Shown here piece after piece: positions 42,426 to 52,126 of a DNA stretch of 64,000 nt. The DNA is taken from the NCBI RefSeq assembly GCF_021083645.1, contig NZ_JAJNRQ010000003.1, positions 62,001 through 126,000 of the forward strand, written 5' to 3'. Below the pieces are notes generated by a model. That model worked only from the letters and a program-made list of their open reading frames with translations. It searched no databases and had not been told where the DNA came from. The position numbers and the translations under genes were made by a program. Each line of letters begins with the position of its first letter. The stretch's first letter is position 1. The stretch comes from Schaalia sp. lx-260. GTDB taxonomy: Bacteria > Actinomycetota > Actinomycetes > Actinomycetales > Actinomycetaceae.

Positions 42426-42790
42426 CGTTTTCCTCCAGGTCACTATTTACGGTCATATCAAGCGATCTACGCCATGATATTAGACTCTTTCCATGTAAGT
42501 GTGCGTGAGTGTTTTGCTTTTGTTCTCTCAAGTAGCGATGCGCATATTTTCCTGTAAAGATTAACAACTCACACACATATTAGGACTAATGTCCCTGCGG
42601 TTAATTATTTGTTTTAACACTTCCAACGACGGTGACCGATCGCATAGATTTTTTTCCCTTTTTCTCCCTCTTTTACCTTGAAAGAGCGCCACACTGGAAT
42701 AGACGTCTTACAGGACGTTACAAGTGCCGACCGGCCACACGTACCGACGTTTACACCTATAGAACGTGGGAACATCTGAGAAGAGGAATC
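42426..42790. promoter_or_regulatory. Divergent promoter region between hom and pflB
   Basis: About 365 bases between divergent genes. It contains two inverted repeats: ATTAG-GA-CTAAT at 42579-42590 and GTTAA-N9-TTAAC at 42600-42618. A redox or oxygen regulator could act here, since pyruvate formate-lyase genes are usually induced without oxygen. Neither repeat matches a consensus I can name with certainty. Confidence 0.35.
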
Positions 42791-44905
42791 ATGACAGAGC
42801 AGACCGCTCCAGCAGACACAGCCGCTGCGTGGGAAGGCTTTGAATACGGTCCATGGACAGAATCAGTGGATGTCCGCGACTTCATTCAGCGCAACTACAC
42901 ACCCTACGAAGGCGACGCCAGTTTCTTATCCGGCCCAACCGAAAAGACACAGCGCGTATGGCAAACTCTTGAAGACAAGTACCTCAGCGCTGAACGTAAA
43001 GTACGTATCCTCGACGTTGACACCCACACACCTGCAGACATTGACGCTTTTGCTCCCGGGTATATCAGCGAAGATGATGATGTCATCGTTGGTTTACAAA
43101 CAGACTCCCCTCTCAAGCGCGCAATGATGCCAAACGGTGGCTGGCGCATGGTGGAAACCGCCATTAAAGAAGCAGGCAAAGAAGTCGATCCTGAAGTCAA
43201 GAAAATCTTCACCCAGTACCGCAAAACACACAACGACGCGGTATTCGACATTTACACCCCCCGCATCCGTGCGGCACGTTCCTCACATATCATCACCGGC
43301 TTACCTGATGCTTATGGCCGAGGCCGTATCATCGGTGACTACCGCCGTGTTGCTCTCTACGGTGTTGACCAGCTCATTGAATGGAAGCAACAAGATAAAG
43401 ATGCTGTTGCTCATCAACCATTCTCAGAACACTGGGCACGTTACCGTGAAGAACACTCAGAGCAAATTAAAGCCCTGAAGAAACTCAAGAAAATGGCCGC
43501 TGATTACGGCTTCGACATTTCTGGACCAGCTCGTAACTCCCAAGAAGCTGTGCAGTGGACGTACTTTGGCTACCTCGCATCTGTGAAATCACAAGATGGT
43601 GCAGCCATGTCTATCGGCCGCCTCTCAGCATTCTTTGACATCTACTTTGAACGCGACTTAGCCAGCGGAGCAGTAACTGAATCTGATATTCAAGAAATCA
43701 TTGATGCTCTTGTCATTAAGCTCCGTATCACACGCTTCTTGCGCACCATTGACTACGATCAGATCTTCTCTGGTGACCCCTACTGGGCAACATGGTCAGA
43801 TGCTGGTTTTGGTGAGGACGGACGTACTCTAGTCACCAAGACTTCATTCCGACTGCTGCAAACACTGCGCAACCTCGGCCCTGCACCCGAACCGAATATC
43901 ACGATTTTCTGGGACGAAAATCTACCAAATGGGTACAAGGAATTCTGCGCAGCAATTTCCATTGAAACCTCCTCCATCCAATACGAGGCAGATGAACAGA
44001 TTCGCCAACACTGGGGCGATGACGCAGCCATTGCCTGCTGTGTTTCTCCGATGCGCGTCGGCAAGCAAATGCAGTTCTTTGGCGCTCGCGTAAACGCAGC
44101 AAAGACACTGCTATACGCCATCAATGGTGGCCGTGATGAAATGTCAGGTAAGCAAATCGTCACAGGATACGCACCTGTTGAAGGCGATGGGCCACTTGAT
44201 TTTGATGAGGTCTGGGCCAAGTACGAAGAAATGCTTGACTGGGTAGTTGGCACCTATGTTGAAGCTCTCAACATTATCCACTACTGCCATGACCGGTACG
44301 CATATGAATCCATTGAAATGGCCCTGCACGATTCTGAGATCATTCGCACCATGGGTTGCGGTATCGCAGGTCTATCAATCGTTGCTGATTCACTTTCTGC
44401 TATCAAATACGCGAAGGTCACACCGGTTCGTGATGAAACCGGTTTGATTGTTGACTACGTGACAGAAGGCGACTTCCCAACCTACGGTAATGACGATGAC
44501 CGCGCTGACGATATTGCCGCGACAGTTGTCCATACCGTTATGGATAAGATCAAAGCTATCCCCATGTACCGCGATGCCATTCCCACGCAGTCCGTTCTGA
44601 CGATTACATCCAATGTTGTCTACGGAAAAGCAACAGGTAACTTCCCTTCAGGACACCGCGCAGGAACACCTTTCGCGCCCGGTGCAAACCCTGAAAATGG
44701 CATTGACACGCACGGCATGGTCGCTTCTATGCTGTCCGTCGGTAAACTTGATTACAACGATGCTCTTGACGGAATTTCGCTCACCAACACGATTACTCCC
44801 TCCGGTCTTGGTCGCACAAAAGACGAACAAGTAACCAACCTCGTGGGAATTCTCGATGCAGGTTTCGTCCCAGACGACAGCTGCGAATGCACCGTCCAAA
44901 ACTGA
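42791..44905 (+). CDS. pflB: Pyruvate formate-lyase large body, lacking the glycyl-radical domain
   Basis: Glycyl-radical enzyme that splits pyruvate with CoA into acetyl-CoA and formate without oxygen. The 704-residue protein carries the catalytic cysteine pair at 416-417 (AACC context in [11 protein letters not shown]), matching Cys418-419 of E. coli. The C-terminal radical domain with RVSGYA is absent. The protein ends in a Cys-containing tail ([10 protein letters not shown]) just where the radical domain should begin, at the position after LVGILD. The next gene supplies the missing domain. The ATG at 42791 has GAGAAGAGG upstream. A longer frame from 42632 adds non-homologous residues. It is followed after 41 bases by the small radical subunit. 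Confidence 0.93.
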   Translation: MTEQTAPADTAAAWEGFEYGPWTESVDVRDFIQRNYTPYEGDASFLSGPTEKTQRVWQTLEDKYLSAERKVRILDVDTHTPADIDAFAPGYISEDDDVIVGLQTDSPLKRAMMPNGGWRMVETAIKEAGKEVDPEVKKIFTQYRKTHNDAVFDIYTPRIRAARSSHIITGLPDAYGRGRIIGDYRRVALYGVDQLIEWKQQDKDAVAHQPFSEHWARYREEHSEQIKALKKLKKMAADYGFDISGPARNSQEAVQWTYFGYLASVKSQDGAAMSIGRLSAFFDIYFERDLASGAVTESDIQEIIDALVIKLRITRFLRTIDYDQIFSGDPYWATWSDAGFGEDGRTLVTKTSFRLLQTLRNLGPAPEPNITIFWDENLPNGYKEFCAAISIETSSIQYEADEQIRQHWGDDAAIACCVSPMRVGKQMQFFGARVNAAKTLLYAINGGRDEMSGKQIVTGYAPVEGDGPLDFDEVWAKYEEMLDWVVGTYVEALNIIHYCHDRYAYESIEMALHDSEIIRTMGCGIAGLSIVADSLSAIKYAKVTPVRDETGLIVDYVTEGDFPTYGNDDDRADDIAATVVHTVMDKIKAIPMYRDAIPTQSVLTITSNVVYGKATGNFPSGHRAGTPFAPGANPENGIDTHGMVASMLSVGKLDYNDALDGISLTNTITPSGLGRTKDEQVTNLVGILDAGFVPDDSCECTVQN

Positions 44906-44946
44906 TATTCATTCCCTATACACCCACTGAAGAAAAGAGAAAAATC

Positions 44947-45198
44947 ATGGCTACCAAGACCTACGAAGAACGCCTTGCTGCAATGCGTGCTGCTCGTGAA
45001 GAACGCGGACACCGTGCTGGCTTATACCACGCCAACATCAATGTGCTGGATCGCGCCACACTTGAGGATGCTATTGAGCACCCCGAAAAGTACCCGAACC
45101 TCACTGTTCGCGTCTCAGGCTACGCAGTGAACTTCGTTAAGCTCACCCGCGAACAGCAACTGGATGTTCTGTCCCGTACCTTCCATCACTCAGCCTGA
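44947..45198 (+). CDS. grcA: Separate glycyl-radical subunit (GrcA-like) of pyruvate formate-lyase
   Basis: An 83-residue protein equal to the C-terminal radical domain of pyruvate formate-lyase. It has a charged N-terminal helix, then [20 protein letters not shown] and RVSGYAVNF with the radical-carrying glycine at residue 58, and ends in SRTFHHSA. In E. coli GrcA (YfiD) replaces a damaged radical domain of an intact enzyme. Here the large protein has no radical domain at all, so this subunit should be obligatory. The start follows a purine-rich GAAGAAAAGAG site. It lies between pflB and pflA. Confidence 0.93.
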   Translation: MATKTYEERLAAMRAAREERGHRAGLYHANINVLDRATLEDAIEHPEKYPNLTVRVSGYAVNFVKLTREQQLDVLSRTFHHSA

Positions 45199-45216
45199 TT
45201 TCTGAATGATATCCTC

Positions 45217-45248
45217 GTGGCGCCGTCCTATGAGTGGGTCGGCGCCAC
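45217..45248 (+). terminator. Hairpin between the radical subunit and pflA
   Basis: Perfect nine-base arms GTGGCGCCG (45217-45225) and CGGCGCCAC (45240-45248) with a 14-base loop, 18 bases after the stop. There is no U-run. It could partly terminate or protect the pflB-grcA message so that less activase than enzyme is made. Confidence 0.6.
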
Positions 45249-45287
45249 ACTCATCCCGTCCGTATTTTTGAGGGAAGTTCCGTAAAT

Positions 45288-46163
45288 ATGACCGCCACTT
45301 TTATTGATGCTTCAGCTGTTATGGGCGACCAGAATTTCCAAGCACCGACAGCGCGTCTTTCCGGTGCTGGAACACAAGGCCTTACTGAACTGACCGATAT
45401 TGAACGCACCGAACGACTTGAACGTATGCGGGCCGGAACCCTCGGGTCAGTTCATTCATGGGAGCTCGTCACTGCAGTTGACGGCCCCGGTACACGTTTG
45501 ACCATATTCCTCAATGGTTGCCCCCTCCAATGCCTGTACTGTCACAATCCTGACACTTTGCGCATGCGTGACGGTCATCCTGTCGAAGCCGACGAAATCT
45601 TAGGGCGTATCCGTCGTTATCGTCGTATTTTTCGCACAACAGGAGGCGGCATTACGCTTTCTGGTGGCGAAGTCCTCATGCAGCCAGCTTTTGCAGCGCG
45701 TATTCTCCGCGGCGCAAAAGAAATGGGGATACACACAGCAATTGATACATCCGGTTTCTTAGGTGCTGCCGCATCCGATGAAATGCTTCAGGATGTTGAT
45801 TTAGTTCTTTTAGACGTTAAATCCGGCATTCCAGAAACATATACACAAGTCACCGGTCGACAATTGCAACCCACCATTGATTTCGGTGATCGTCTCTCCT
45901 CTTTAGGAATTGAAATCTGGGCGCGTTTCGTCCTTGTTCCTGACCTCACAGACGCACCTGAAAATATTGAAGCAGTTGCCGACATTATTTCACGCTGGTC
46001 ATCTGTCAGCCGCGTTGAAGTGCTTCCTTTCCATCAAATGGGTATGGATAAGTGGGCCTCTTTAGGTTTAGAGTACGCACTCACAGATGTGCGTCCCCCT
46101 TCAGCTGAACGCACCGATCAGGTTCGTCGTATCTTCCGTAACCGGGGTTTTACTGTCTACTAA
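45288..46163 (+). CDS. pflA: Pyruvate formate-lyase activating enzyme
   Basis: Radical-SAM activase that puts the radical on the glycine of its partner. The 291-residue protein has the cluster motif C-x3-C-x2-C in GCPLQCLYCHNPD, the GGEV segment in TLSGGEVLMQP and DTSGF. The N-terminus is about 50 residues longer than in E. coli. The start at 45288 has GAGGGAAG eleven bases upstream. An ATG at 45321 and the far upstream frame are less likely. Its substrate here is the separate small subunit. Confidence 0.94.
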   Translation: MTATFIDASAVMGDQNFQAPTARLSGAGTQGLTELTDIERTERLERMRAGTLGSVHSWELVTAVDGPGTRLTIFLNGCPLQCLYCHNPDTLRMRDGHPVEADEILGRIRRYRRIFRTTGGGITLSGGEVLMQPAFAARILRGAKEMGIHTAIDTSGFLGAAASDEMLQDVDLVLLDVKSGIPETYTQVTGRQLQPTIDFGDRLSSLGIEIWARFVLVPDLTDAPENIEAVADIISRWSSVSRVEVLPFHQMGMDKWASLGLEYALTDVRPPSAERTDQVRRIFRNRGFTVY

Positions 46164-46222
46164 ACAGGATCTGTCACATCATCCCGGCCGCGTATCCAAG
46201 TATTGCGCAGTGAAATATTTCC

Positions 46223-46822
46223 TCAGTGGCTGGGTGGAACCCACGTCAAACCGGGTTTTCCCCAGCCTTCACGAGTAATGGCACGACTTACCACCTCATC
46301 GTAGGGCGCGTTCACACGGTCACAGTACAAAGTACCGTTGAGATGATCGAATTCATGTTGAAAAATGCGTGCAAGCCACCCATAGGCTTCAATACGCAGA
46401 GGATTTCCTTGCTCGTCACATCCTGTCAAAATAGCATGATCTGCGCGTCTCAGAGGATAAGAATAACCGGGTACCGATAGGCAACCTTCTCGTTCAATTT
46501 CACGGTCAAGCGCCTCCTCACGAAAATCAGATAATTCAAGTGAAGGATTGATAACTACTCCGGAACGGCCCTGATCTGGAATATCAATACCAGCATGGCG
46601 ACGTAAAAAACGATCATAAGGGTGTGACCCAGAATAATGCCACGTAAATATTCGCAGCCCTACTCCTACCTGAGGAGCAGCTAAACCCACTCCTGGCGCA
46701 GCGTGCATCGTCTGTTGCATATCGTCAATAAGAGTATGTATCTGTTGATCGATAGAGGACACTTCTTGTGCGCTCGTATGCAGAACTGGTTCACCAACAA
46801 TCGTGATGGGAAGAATGGTCAT
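46223..46822 (-). CDS. def: Peptide deformylase
   Basis: Metalloenzyme that removes the formyl group from new proteins. All three motifs are present: GVGLAAPQVG, EGCLSVPG with the metal-binding Cys, and QHEFDHLNG with the two His and the catalytic Glu. The start at 46822 (MTILPITIVGEPVL) gives about 199 residues. A frame extending to 46900 adds sequence without similarity. The gene is convergent with pflA. Confidence 0.95.
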   Translation of the reverse strand: MTILPITIVGEPVLHTSAQEVSSIDQQIHTLIDDMQQTMHAAPGVGLAAPQVGVGLRIFTWHYSGSHPYDRFLRRHAGIDIPDQGRSGVVINPSLELSDFREEALDREIEREGCLSVPGYSYPLRRADHAILTGCDEQGNPLRIEAYGWLARIFQHEFDHLNGTLYCDRVNAPYDEVVSRAITREGWGKPGLTWVPPSH

Positions 46823-47055
46823 ATTCCGACAATAGCGGCCATATGCTGATGATGTGATATGCAGATCCTCACCACACAAAGAAAAAATGAGGAGAATCAC
46901 ATACTAGGGTGAAGGTCAAGAGAGGCAAAAACAAAAAATAAGACTTTTCTCAAGAAATAAGTACGGTAGCTTCTCAGCACACATCACTTAGCTGCACTCA
47001 AACGCAAGGGTGACATGAGACACTAGAAGGAAAGGACGTATCCATTGGAGGAAAA

Positions 47056-47952
47056 ATGACTCCCGCTGCTTCAGGAACAGAAGTGACACTCACTTCAGGT
47101 GAATACACTGCCCGTATTGTCAGTGTCGGCGCAGGCATTGCTGGACTCACACTCAACGGAAAAGATCTGGTCCACCCACATTCCGTTGATGAAGTTCCTC
47201 TCGGCTATCTCGGAAAAACACTGGTTCCGTGGCCTAACCGTATTGCAGGGGGCTCATATACTTGGAAAAACACGCGCTACGATGTGCCCATCAATGAACC
47301 GACCACAGGATGCGCTTTACATGGCCTCATGGCGTGGACTGACTGGCACATCATTCATTCCGACCACGATTCAACAACCCTTGGAGCGTTCATTGCCCCT
47401 CGATATGAATACCCGTGGACACTGCAATGCTGGGTTACCTATGCCCTGCACGCAGATACTGGATTATCTGTTTCCATCACAACGAAAAATACGGGTAAGG
47501 AAACTGCTCCTTATGGCGTATCATCGCACCCCTACCTCACAATTGGACTGACACCAGCAGATGAGTACGTACTGTCAATCCCAGCAACCCACGTAGCGCA
47601 AACTGATGACAACCTCATACCTGTTGGCCTGTGCGCAGCCAAGCAATTAGACCTTGATTATCGCACTCCACGTCTGGTGAGCACTCAATCTATCGACCAT
47701 GCTTTCACAGGACTTCCCAACGAAAAATGGGCCGTGCGATTGGCTTTACCGGAAAAGGATGAATGGGTTGAAATTGAAGCGGCAACACCATGGGTCCAAG
47801 TGTATTCTGCTGAGAAACTCGGACGCCGCAGCATTGCAGTTGAACCAATGACCTGCCCTCCAAATGCCTTTAACTCAGGGATAGATGTCATCGAATTGCA
47901 GCCAGGTGAAAGTCACACACTTTCTTTCAGTATCCGCGGCCATATTCACTAA
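47056..47952 (+). CDS. Aldose 1-epimerase family protein
   Basis: Galactose-mutarotase-like enzyme interconverting sugar anomers. The 298-residue protein has PWPNRIAGGSYTW, HGL near residue 95, SSHPYLT with a catalytic His and VEPMTCPPNAFN with the catalytic Glu. GGAGG sits directly ahead of the ATG. No other sugar-utilisation genes are adjacent, so the substrate is open. Confidence 0.9.
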   Translation: MTPAASGTEVTLTSGEYTARIVSVGAGIAGLTLNGKDLVHPHSVDEVPLGYLGKTLVPWPNRIAGGSYTWKNTRYDVPINEPTTGCALHGLMAWTDWHIIHSDHDSTTLGAFIAPRYEYPWTLQCWVTYALHADTGLSVSITTKNTGKETAPYGVSSHPYLTIGLTPADEYVLSIPATHVAQTDDNLIPVGLCAAKQLDLDYRTPRLVSTQSIDHAFTGLPNEKWAVRLALPEKDEWVEIEAATPWVQVYSAEKLGRRSIAVEPMTCPPNAFNSGIDVIELQPGESHTLSFSIRGHIH

Positions 47953-48052
47953 GGAACTACGTGTGAAACAGCCTCCCTCACACAAAAATCGCACGGGAAT
48001 GCGGCGATTATTCTTTCACCATGAAAGACCTTATCTAATTCCTTAAAAAAAC

Positions 48053-49480
48053 TTACATAGATGCATCTAAGGACAGCATATGATCTAAAGTCTGCGGAAA
48101 TATCATCCACTGTGCGTGACCGGACTCTACACCAAGAACCCCCGGTTTAGTCATCATATTGTAATTTGAAGCCATCGAGTAACCATATGCGCCAGTTACA
48201 GGAACAACTAACAGATCGCCAGCACGCACATCCGCAGGTAAATCAACATCCCATACTATGACATCACCGGATTCGCAATGCTTCCCCACCACACGGGAAC
48301 GCACAAGCGGGGCATCCGATACGCGTTGACCCAATGTTGCCGTATAGCGCGCACCATATAAAGCCGGACGAATATTGTCAGACATTCCACCATCAACCGC
48401 TACATAACGGCGCACCGCACCAGAATCATCAATGGTCGCATCTTTTGTCGCACCGACACGGTACACCGACACTGTTGTCGGCCCAATAACAGAACGCCCC
48501 GGCTCAACGGATACACGCGGAACAGGAATATCATGCCGCGCACATTCATCACGTATCGCCATCGCTAAAGCACGCACAACCTCAGCAACAGACGGCGCAC
48601 ATGCATCATGTCCCGAATAAGCGATAGCAACTCCCCCACCACAATCCAATTCAGGCAGTGGATAGCCCACACGCTTACTGACCTGTGCAGTTAATGCACA
48701 CATGATACGTGCAGCTTCCACAAAAGCCTCTGCACCATAAATTTGGCTCCCAATATGGCTATGCAAGCCGCGCAGCTCAATATGAGAACTCGCTTGGATT
48801 GCTTCAATCACCGCATCTAATTGCCCGTCAGCAATTCCAACACCAAATTTTTGATCTTCATGACCGGTTGAAATGTACTCATTCCCACCTGCATGAACAC
48901 CTGTTTTCACACGAACCATGACTCGCGCTTTTACGTGAAGTTCACTGGCAATACGTTCCACCTGTTCCACTTCATGCAAAGAATCAATGAAAATACGCTC
49001 AATACCGGATAAATTCCCCGCAGATAAAGCTGCACGAATTTCCTCATCCGTTTTATTATTTCCATGTAATCCAATGTTTTGTGGAGGAATGCCTGCACGC
49101 AAAGCACATGTGAGTTCCCCTAAGGAAGCAGTGTCCACGCCCATTCCAACTGCTGTTACTTCACGGATAACATCGGCACACAGAAATGCTTTCCCCGCAT
49201 AGAAAGCATCACCTCCATTCATGCCGTAGCCTTCCCAGAATTCCTCAGCCATGACATGCGCCCACATACGTGCACGCTCACGAACATCAGCACGATCAAC
49301 CACATAAACGGGGGTCGTAAAGTTTTCCGCAATATCGCTCACACGCACTCCACCAATGGAAAGTACGCCCTCGGAATCACGTACAGCGCTCCAAGGCCAC
49401 AGATCAGGGCGCTCTGTCGGCTCTGGACACACTAAGGAACCTACAGGAAACTGATCACCGTCGGTAAGAGCCTCACCCAT
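48053..49480 (-). CDS. lysA: Diaminopimelate decarboxylase
   Basis: PLP enzyme for the last step of lysine synthesis, 475 residues. The PLP lysine is in YAGKAFLC, the His segment is LHGNNKTDEE, HSHIGSQI follows, and the C-terminal domain has SVEPGRSVIGP and the conserved CESGDVI. AAAGGG precedes the ATG. It follows argS on the same strand, the usual actinobacterial pair. Hom and thrB, which normally follow lysA directly, are 5.6 kb away because the pfl, def and epimerase genes lie between. Confidence 0.96.
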   Translation of the reverse strand: MGEALTDGDQFPVGSLVCPEPTERPDLWPWSAVRDSEGVLSIGGVRVSDIAENFTTPVYVVDRADVRERARMWAHVMAEEFWEGYGMNGGDAFYAGKAFLCADVIREVTAVGMGVDTASLGELTCALRAGIPPQNIGLHGNNKTDEEIRAALSAGNLSGIERIFIDSLHEVEQVERIASELHVKARVMVRVKTGVHAGGNEYISTGHEDQKFGVGIADGQLDAVIEAIQASSHIELRGLHSHIGSQIYGAEAFVEAARIMCALTAQVSKRVGYPLPELDCGGGVAIAYSGHDACAPSVAEVVRALAMAIRDECARHDIPVPRVSVEPGRSVIGPTTVSVYRVGATKDATIDDSGAVRRYVAVDGGMSDNIRPALYGARYTATLGQRVSDAPLVRSRVVGKHCESGDVIVWDVDLPADVRAGDLLVVPVTGAYGYSMASNYNMMTKPGVLGVESGHAQWMIFPQTLDHMLSLDASM

Positions 49481-49539
49481 GGTTCATCCCTTTCAGGAGG
49501 TCAGAATTATTTCACCGGTCAGTACCATCCGTCAGTTGG

Positions 49540-51219
49540 TCACATTCGCTCAGGAGCACTCACACCTAATAAATCTAAACCTGAACGAAGTACGCACGTC
49601 ACCGCATCGTTAAGCCACAGGCGTGCCACATGAGAATCTTCCACAGGGTCTTCACCACGCGGAGTTACACGGCACTGCCCATACCATGTGTGATAGGTCG
49701 CTGCGACAGATTCTAAGTATCGAGCTAAACGATGAGGCTCCCGTAGTTGAGCGGCTTGCGCGATCTGCGCAGGAAATTGCGCTAAAACCCCCAGCAGCTC
49801 AGCATCCGCTGCCGTGTCCAAAGCAGCAGGAACGAAACCAGCTAAACGAGTCACAGCATGTTCAGCAGCATTACGCGCCACATTACAGGTACGCGCATGA
49901 GCATATTGAACGTAATACACCGGATTATCATTTGTACGCGATGCTAAAAGATTGACATCGATATCCAAATTTGAATCCATTGATACGCGAACCAAGGCGT
50001 AGCGTGCCGCATCTACACCCACAGCATCTACAAGATCATCAAGGGTCACAATTGTTCCCGCACGTTTAGACATACGGACAGGTTCCCCATCTTTCACAAG
50101 GTTCACCATTTGTCCAATGAGGATCTGCATATTGACGTTCGGCTGGTCACCGAATGCTTCACACATCGCCATCATTCGCCCGATGTACCCATGATGATCA
50201 GCTCCCAGCAGGTAAATTGCTGTATCTGCACCACGCGAGCGCTTATCCAAGTAGTAGGCGACATCACCGGCAAAATAGGCTGCTTGTCCATCGGATTTAA
50301 TGAGGACTCGGTCCTTATCGTCACCATATGTCGTTGTGCGCAACCAGACAGCACCTTCACTATCAAAAACTTCTCCGCGTTCACGGAGCACATCAATTGC
50401 GCGTGCTACTGCACCAGATTCATGTAAAGAATCCTCATGGAAGAACACATCGAATTCTGAATTGAATGTGCGCAGACGTTCTTTAATCTCATCAAACATG
50501 AGTTCCACACCACGACGACGGAAAGCTTCAATAGAATCTGCTTCAGGCAAAGTAGCGGGGTCTGCTTCACCAGCCTGTGCTGCATCAGCTTGGACTCGGG
50601 TGGCAATATCCGTAATGTATTGTCCGCCATATCCGTCTTCAGGAACGTCTTGTCCTAAAGCACGAGCGCGAAGTGAACGGGCAAAGCGGTCAATTTGTGA
50701 CCCGTGATCGTTAAAGTAATACTCGCGGGTCACGTGCGCGCCGCATGCCATCATTAAGCGGGCCAGTGAATCACCAACTGCTGCCCAGCGTGCACCGCCT
50801 AAATGAACAGGTCCTGTGGGGTTTGCGGACACATATTCTAAGTTAATATGCGTACCGCTGAGGCTTTCGTTGCGCCCGTATTCGTTGCCAAGCTGGACAA
50901 TTGTGCGGGCAAGTTCACCAGCTGATGCTGCGGCAAGACGAATATTGATAAAACCTGGTCCTGCGACTTCTACGCTGTCAATTCCCTCGTGGCTCGAAAG
51001 CATATCTGCAAGGAGGGTTGCAAAATCGCGGGGAGCCATCCCTGCTTTCTTTGCCATTTGCATAGCAATATTGGTGGCCCAGTCACCGTGATCGCGGTTG
51101 CGTGGACGTTCAACTTTTACCGCGGCAGGAATGTCATCTTCGTCAAGAGAAAGCGTCCCCGCGTGGAGGGCATCGACAAGTGTTATACGAATTAAAGCAG
51201 CAAGTTCTTCAGGAGTCAC
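49540..51219 (-). CDS. argS: Arginine--tRNA ligase
   Basis: Class Ia synthetase for arginine, 559 residues. The N-terminal tRNA D-loop-binding domain is present, the HIGH-type motif is HLGG in [12 protein letters not shown], and a KMSK-type loop appears as RMSKRAG. The DALR anticodon-binding domain ends in LGVSAPERM. Directly upstream, in the opposite orientation, is a tRNA-Arg gene, which is probably coincidental. Confidence 0.96.
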   Translation of the reverse strand: MTPEELAALIRITLVDALHAGTLSLDEDDIPAAVKVERPRNRDHGDWATNIAMQMAKKAGMAPRDFATLLADMLSSHEGIDSVEVAGPGFINIRLAAASAGELARTIVQLGNEYGRNESLSGTHINLEYVSANPTGPVHLGGARWAAVGDSLARLMMACGAHVTREYYFNDHGSQIDRFARSLRARALGQDVPEDGYGGQYITDIATRVQADAAQAGEADPATLPEADSIEAFRRRGVELMFDEIKERLRTFNSEFDVFFHEDSLHESGAVARAIDVLRERGEVFDSEGAVWLRTTTYGDDKDRVLIKSDGQAAYFAGDVAYYLDKRSRGADTAIYLLGADHHGYIGRMMAMCEAFGDQPNVNMQILIGQMVNLVKDGEPVRMSKRAGTIVTLDDLVDAVGVDAARYALVRVSMDSNLDIDVNLLASRTNDNPVYYVQYAHARTCNVARNAAEHAVTRLAGFVPAALDTAADAELLGVLAQFPAQIAQAAQLREPHRLARYLESVAATYHTWYGQCRVTPRGEDPVEDSHVARLWLNDAVTCVLRSGLDLLGVSAPERM

Positions 51220-51474
51220 CTGTAAATCGTAGAATGATACGCCCGTTTCTGGCTACTACATCCACGTACACGAGCCTGTGGCATGTCAATATTCACAGTT
51301 CTTTTAAGGATTCATTCCATTTTCGTTCCTCGTGTTGCTCATGAGTATTGTTCAGGCAGCACCTGCAGTATTTATTTTCCTTATCGATCCGAAAAAGATT
51401 TCATAGGAAAAATGAACTTTGTGACGTGGTTTTGTACTTTCAAGCAAAAAGACTGATAAACTAACCCGACGTTG

Positions 51475-51550
51475 GCCCCGATAGCTCAGTGGATAGAGCG
51501 TTCGCCTCCGGAGCGAAAGGCCGCAGGTTCGAATCCTGTTCGGGGCACCA
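51475..51550 (+). tRNA. tRNA-Arg (anticodon CCG)
   Basis: Full cloverleaf: acceptor GCCCCG pairs with CGGGGC at the 3' side. The D-arm is present, and the anticodon stem TTCGC/GCGAA encloses the loop CTCCGGA with anticodon CCG. The T-arm has GGTTCGAATCC and the CCA end is encoded. The 3' part is the likely attachment site of the adjoining prophage. Confidence 0.95.
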
Positions 51551-51620
51551 ATAGAAAAAGGTTTGACAGCAACGAAAAGTTAATTATAACTACTTCTGAT
51601 TTTCGCAGACTTAGTCGTTA

Positions 51621-51644
51621 CTGTAGCCATTGCTGTAGCCATTC
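51621..51644. repeat. Two tandem 12-base copies near the attachment region
   Basis: CTGTAGCCATTG followed directly by CTGTAGCCATTC, 71 bases after the tRNA end. It could be an arm-type integrase-binding site or a trace of the phage junction, but only the repeat itself is certain. Confidence 0.45.
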
Positions 51645-51693
51645 ATTCCTGACAGAAATAATCCCTCTTTTATCAGAACTCACCTAATGATGA

Positions 51694-51816
51694 GTGACTA
51701 TCGCGGAGATTATGGCGCGTGGTGGGCATAAGGATGTGGAGGTTGTGATGGTTTACCAGCGTGCAGCGGCGGAGTGTGATCGCGAGCTTGCGGCGCGTAT
51801 GCCAGTGGAAATATAA
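51694..51816 (+). pseudogene. C-terminal remnant of a tyrosine integrase
   Basis: A 40-codon frame ending at 51816. It reads like the last part of a phage integrase: IAEIMARGGHKDVEVVM with the conserved His, then VYQRAAAECDRELAARM with the likely nucleophile Tyr. An in-frame stop stands directly before it and the rest of the gene is absent. It lies 143 bases from the tRNA, where an integrase gene would be expected. Confidence 0.7.
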
Positions 51817-51915
51817 AACACTGTTCCACAACTCGACATAGCACCATGCATGGTTTATAGTTATATGTGTTAGCGAGGTAAACCTCGAAATACTAATTGA
51901 AGATAGGAGGACGGG

Positions 51916-52023
51916 ATGGAGATTGTGAACCTGATTATTTCGGTTGCAAGCCTTACGGTTTCGGTTATCGGACTAATAATTGCCGTGGGGCCACCACAAG
52001 GTCCGGGTAAGCACCGCAAGTAA
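51916..52023 (+). CDS. Short single-helix membrane peptide (35 residues)
   Basis: A very short gene with a strong ribosome site, AGGAGG eight bases before the ATG (TAGGAGGACGGG). The peptide begins MEIVNLIISVASL, continues as an unbroken hydrophobic helix to about residue 25, and ends in the Gly/Pro-rich basic tail PGKHRK. A hairpin directly follows. A palindrome CGAGGT-AA-ACCTCG lies 29 bases ahead of the ATG (51874-51887). The layout resembles small phage membrane peptides or type I toxins, but no antisense RNA was shown and the family is not recognised. Confidence 0.6.
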   Translation: MEIVNLIISVASLTVSVIGLIIAVGPPQGPGKHRK

Positions 52024-52029
52024 ACGGGC

Positions 52030-52063
52030 GGGGGTCGAAAACAGACTAATTGATTTCGACCCC
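52030..52063 (+). terminator. Hairpin after the short membrane peptide
   Basis: Ten-base arms GGGGTCGAAA (52031-52040) and TTTCGACCCC (52054-52063) with a 13-base loop, seven bases after the stop, followed by TCCCCCTT. Confidence 0.7.
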
Positions 52064-52126
52064 TCCCCCTTCAGGTTAACAGAAATATCCCCGCCTTCCT
52101 CTTATTCTCATGATAGGAGAATACGC

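Noticed and set aside
42632-42790. Longer N-terminus for pflB
   Set aside because: The extra residues do not resemble pyruvate formate-lyase. The ATG at 42791 has a good ribosome site and the expected start of the family.
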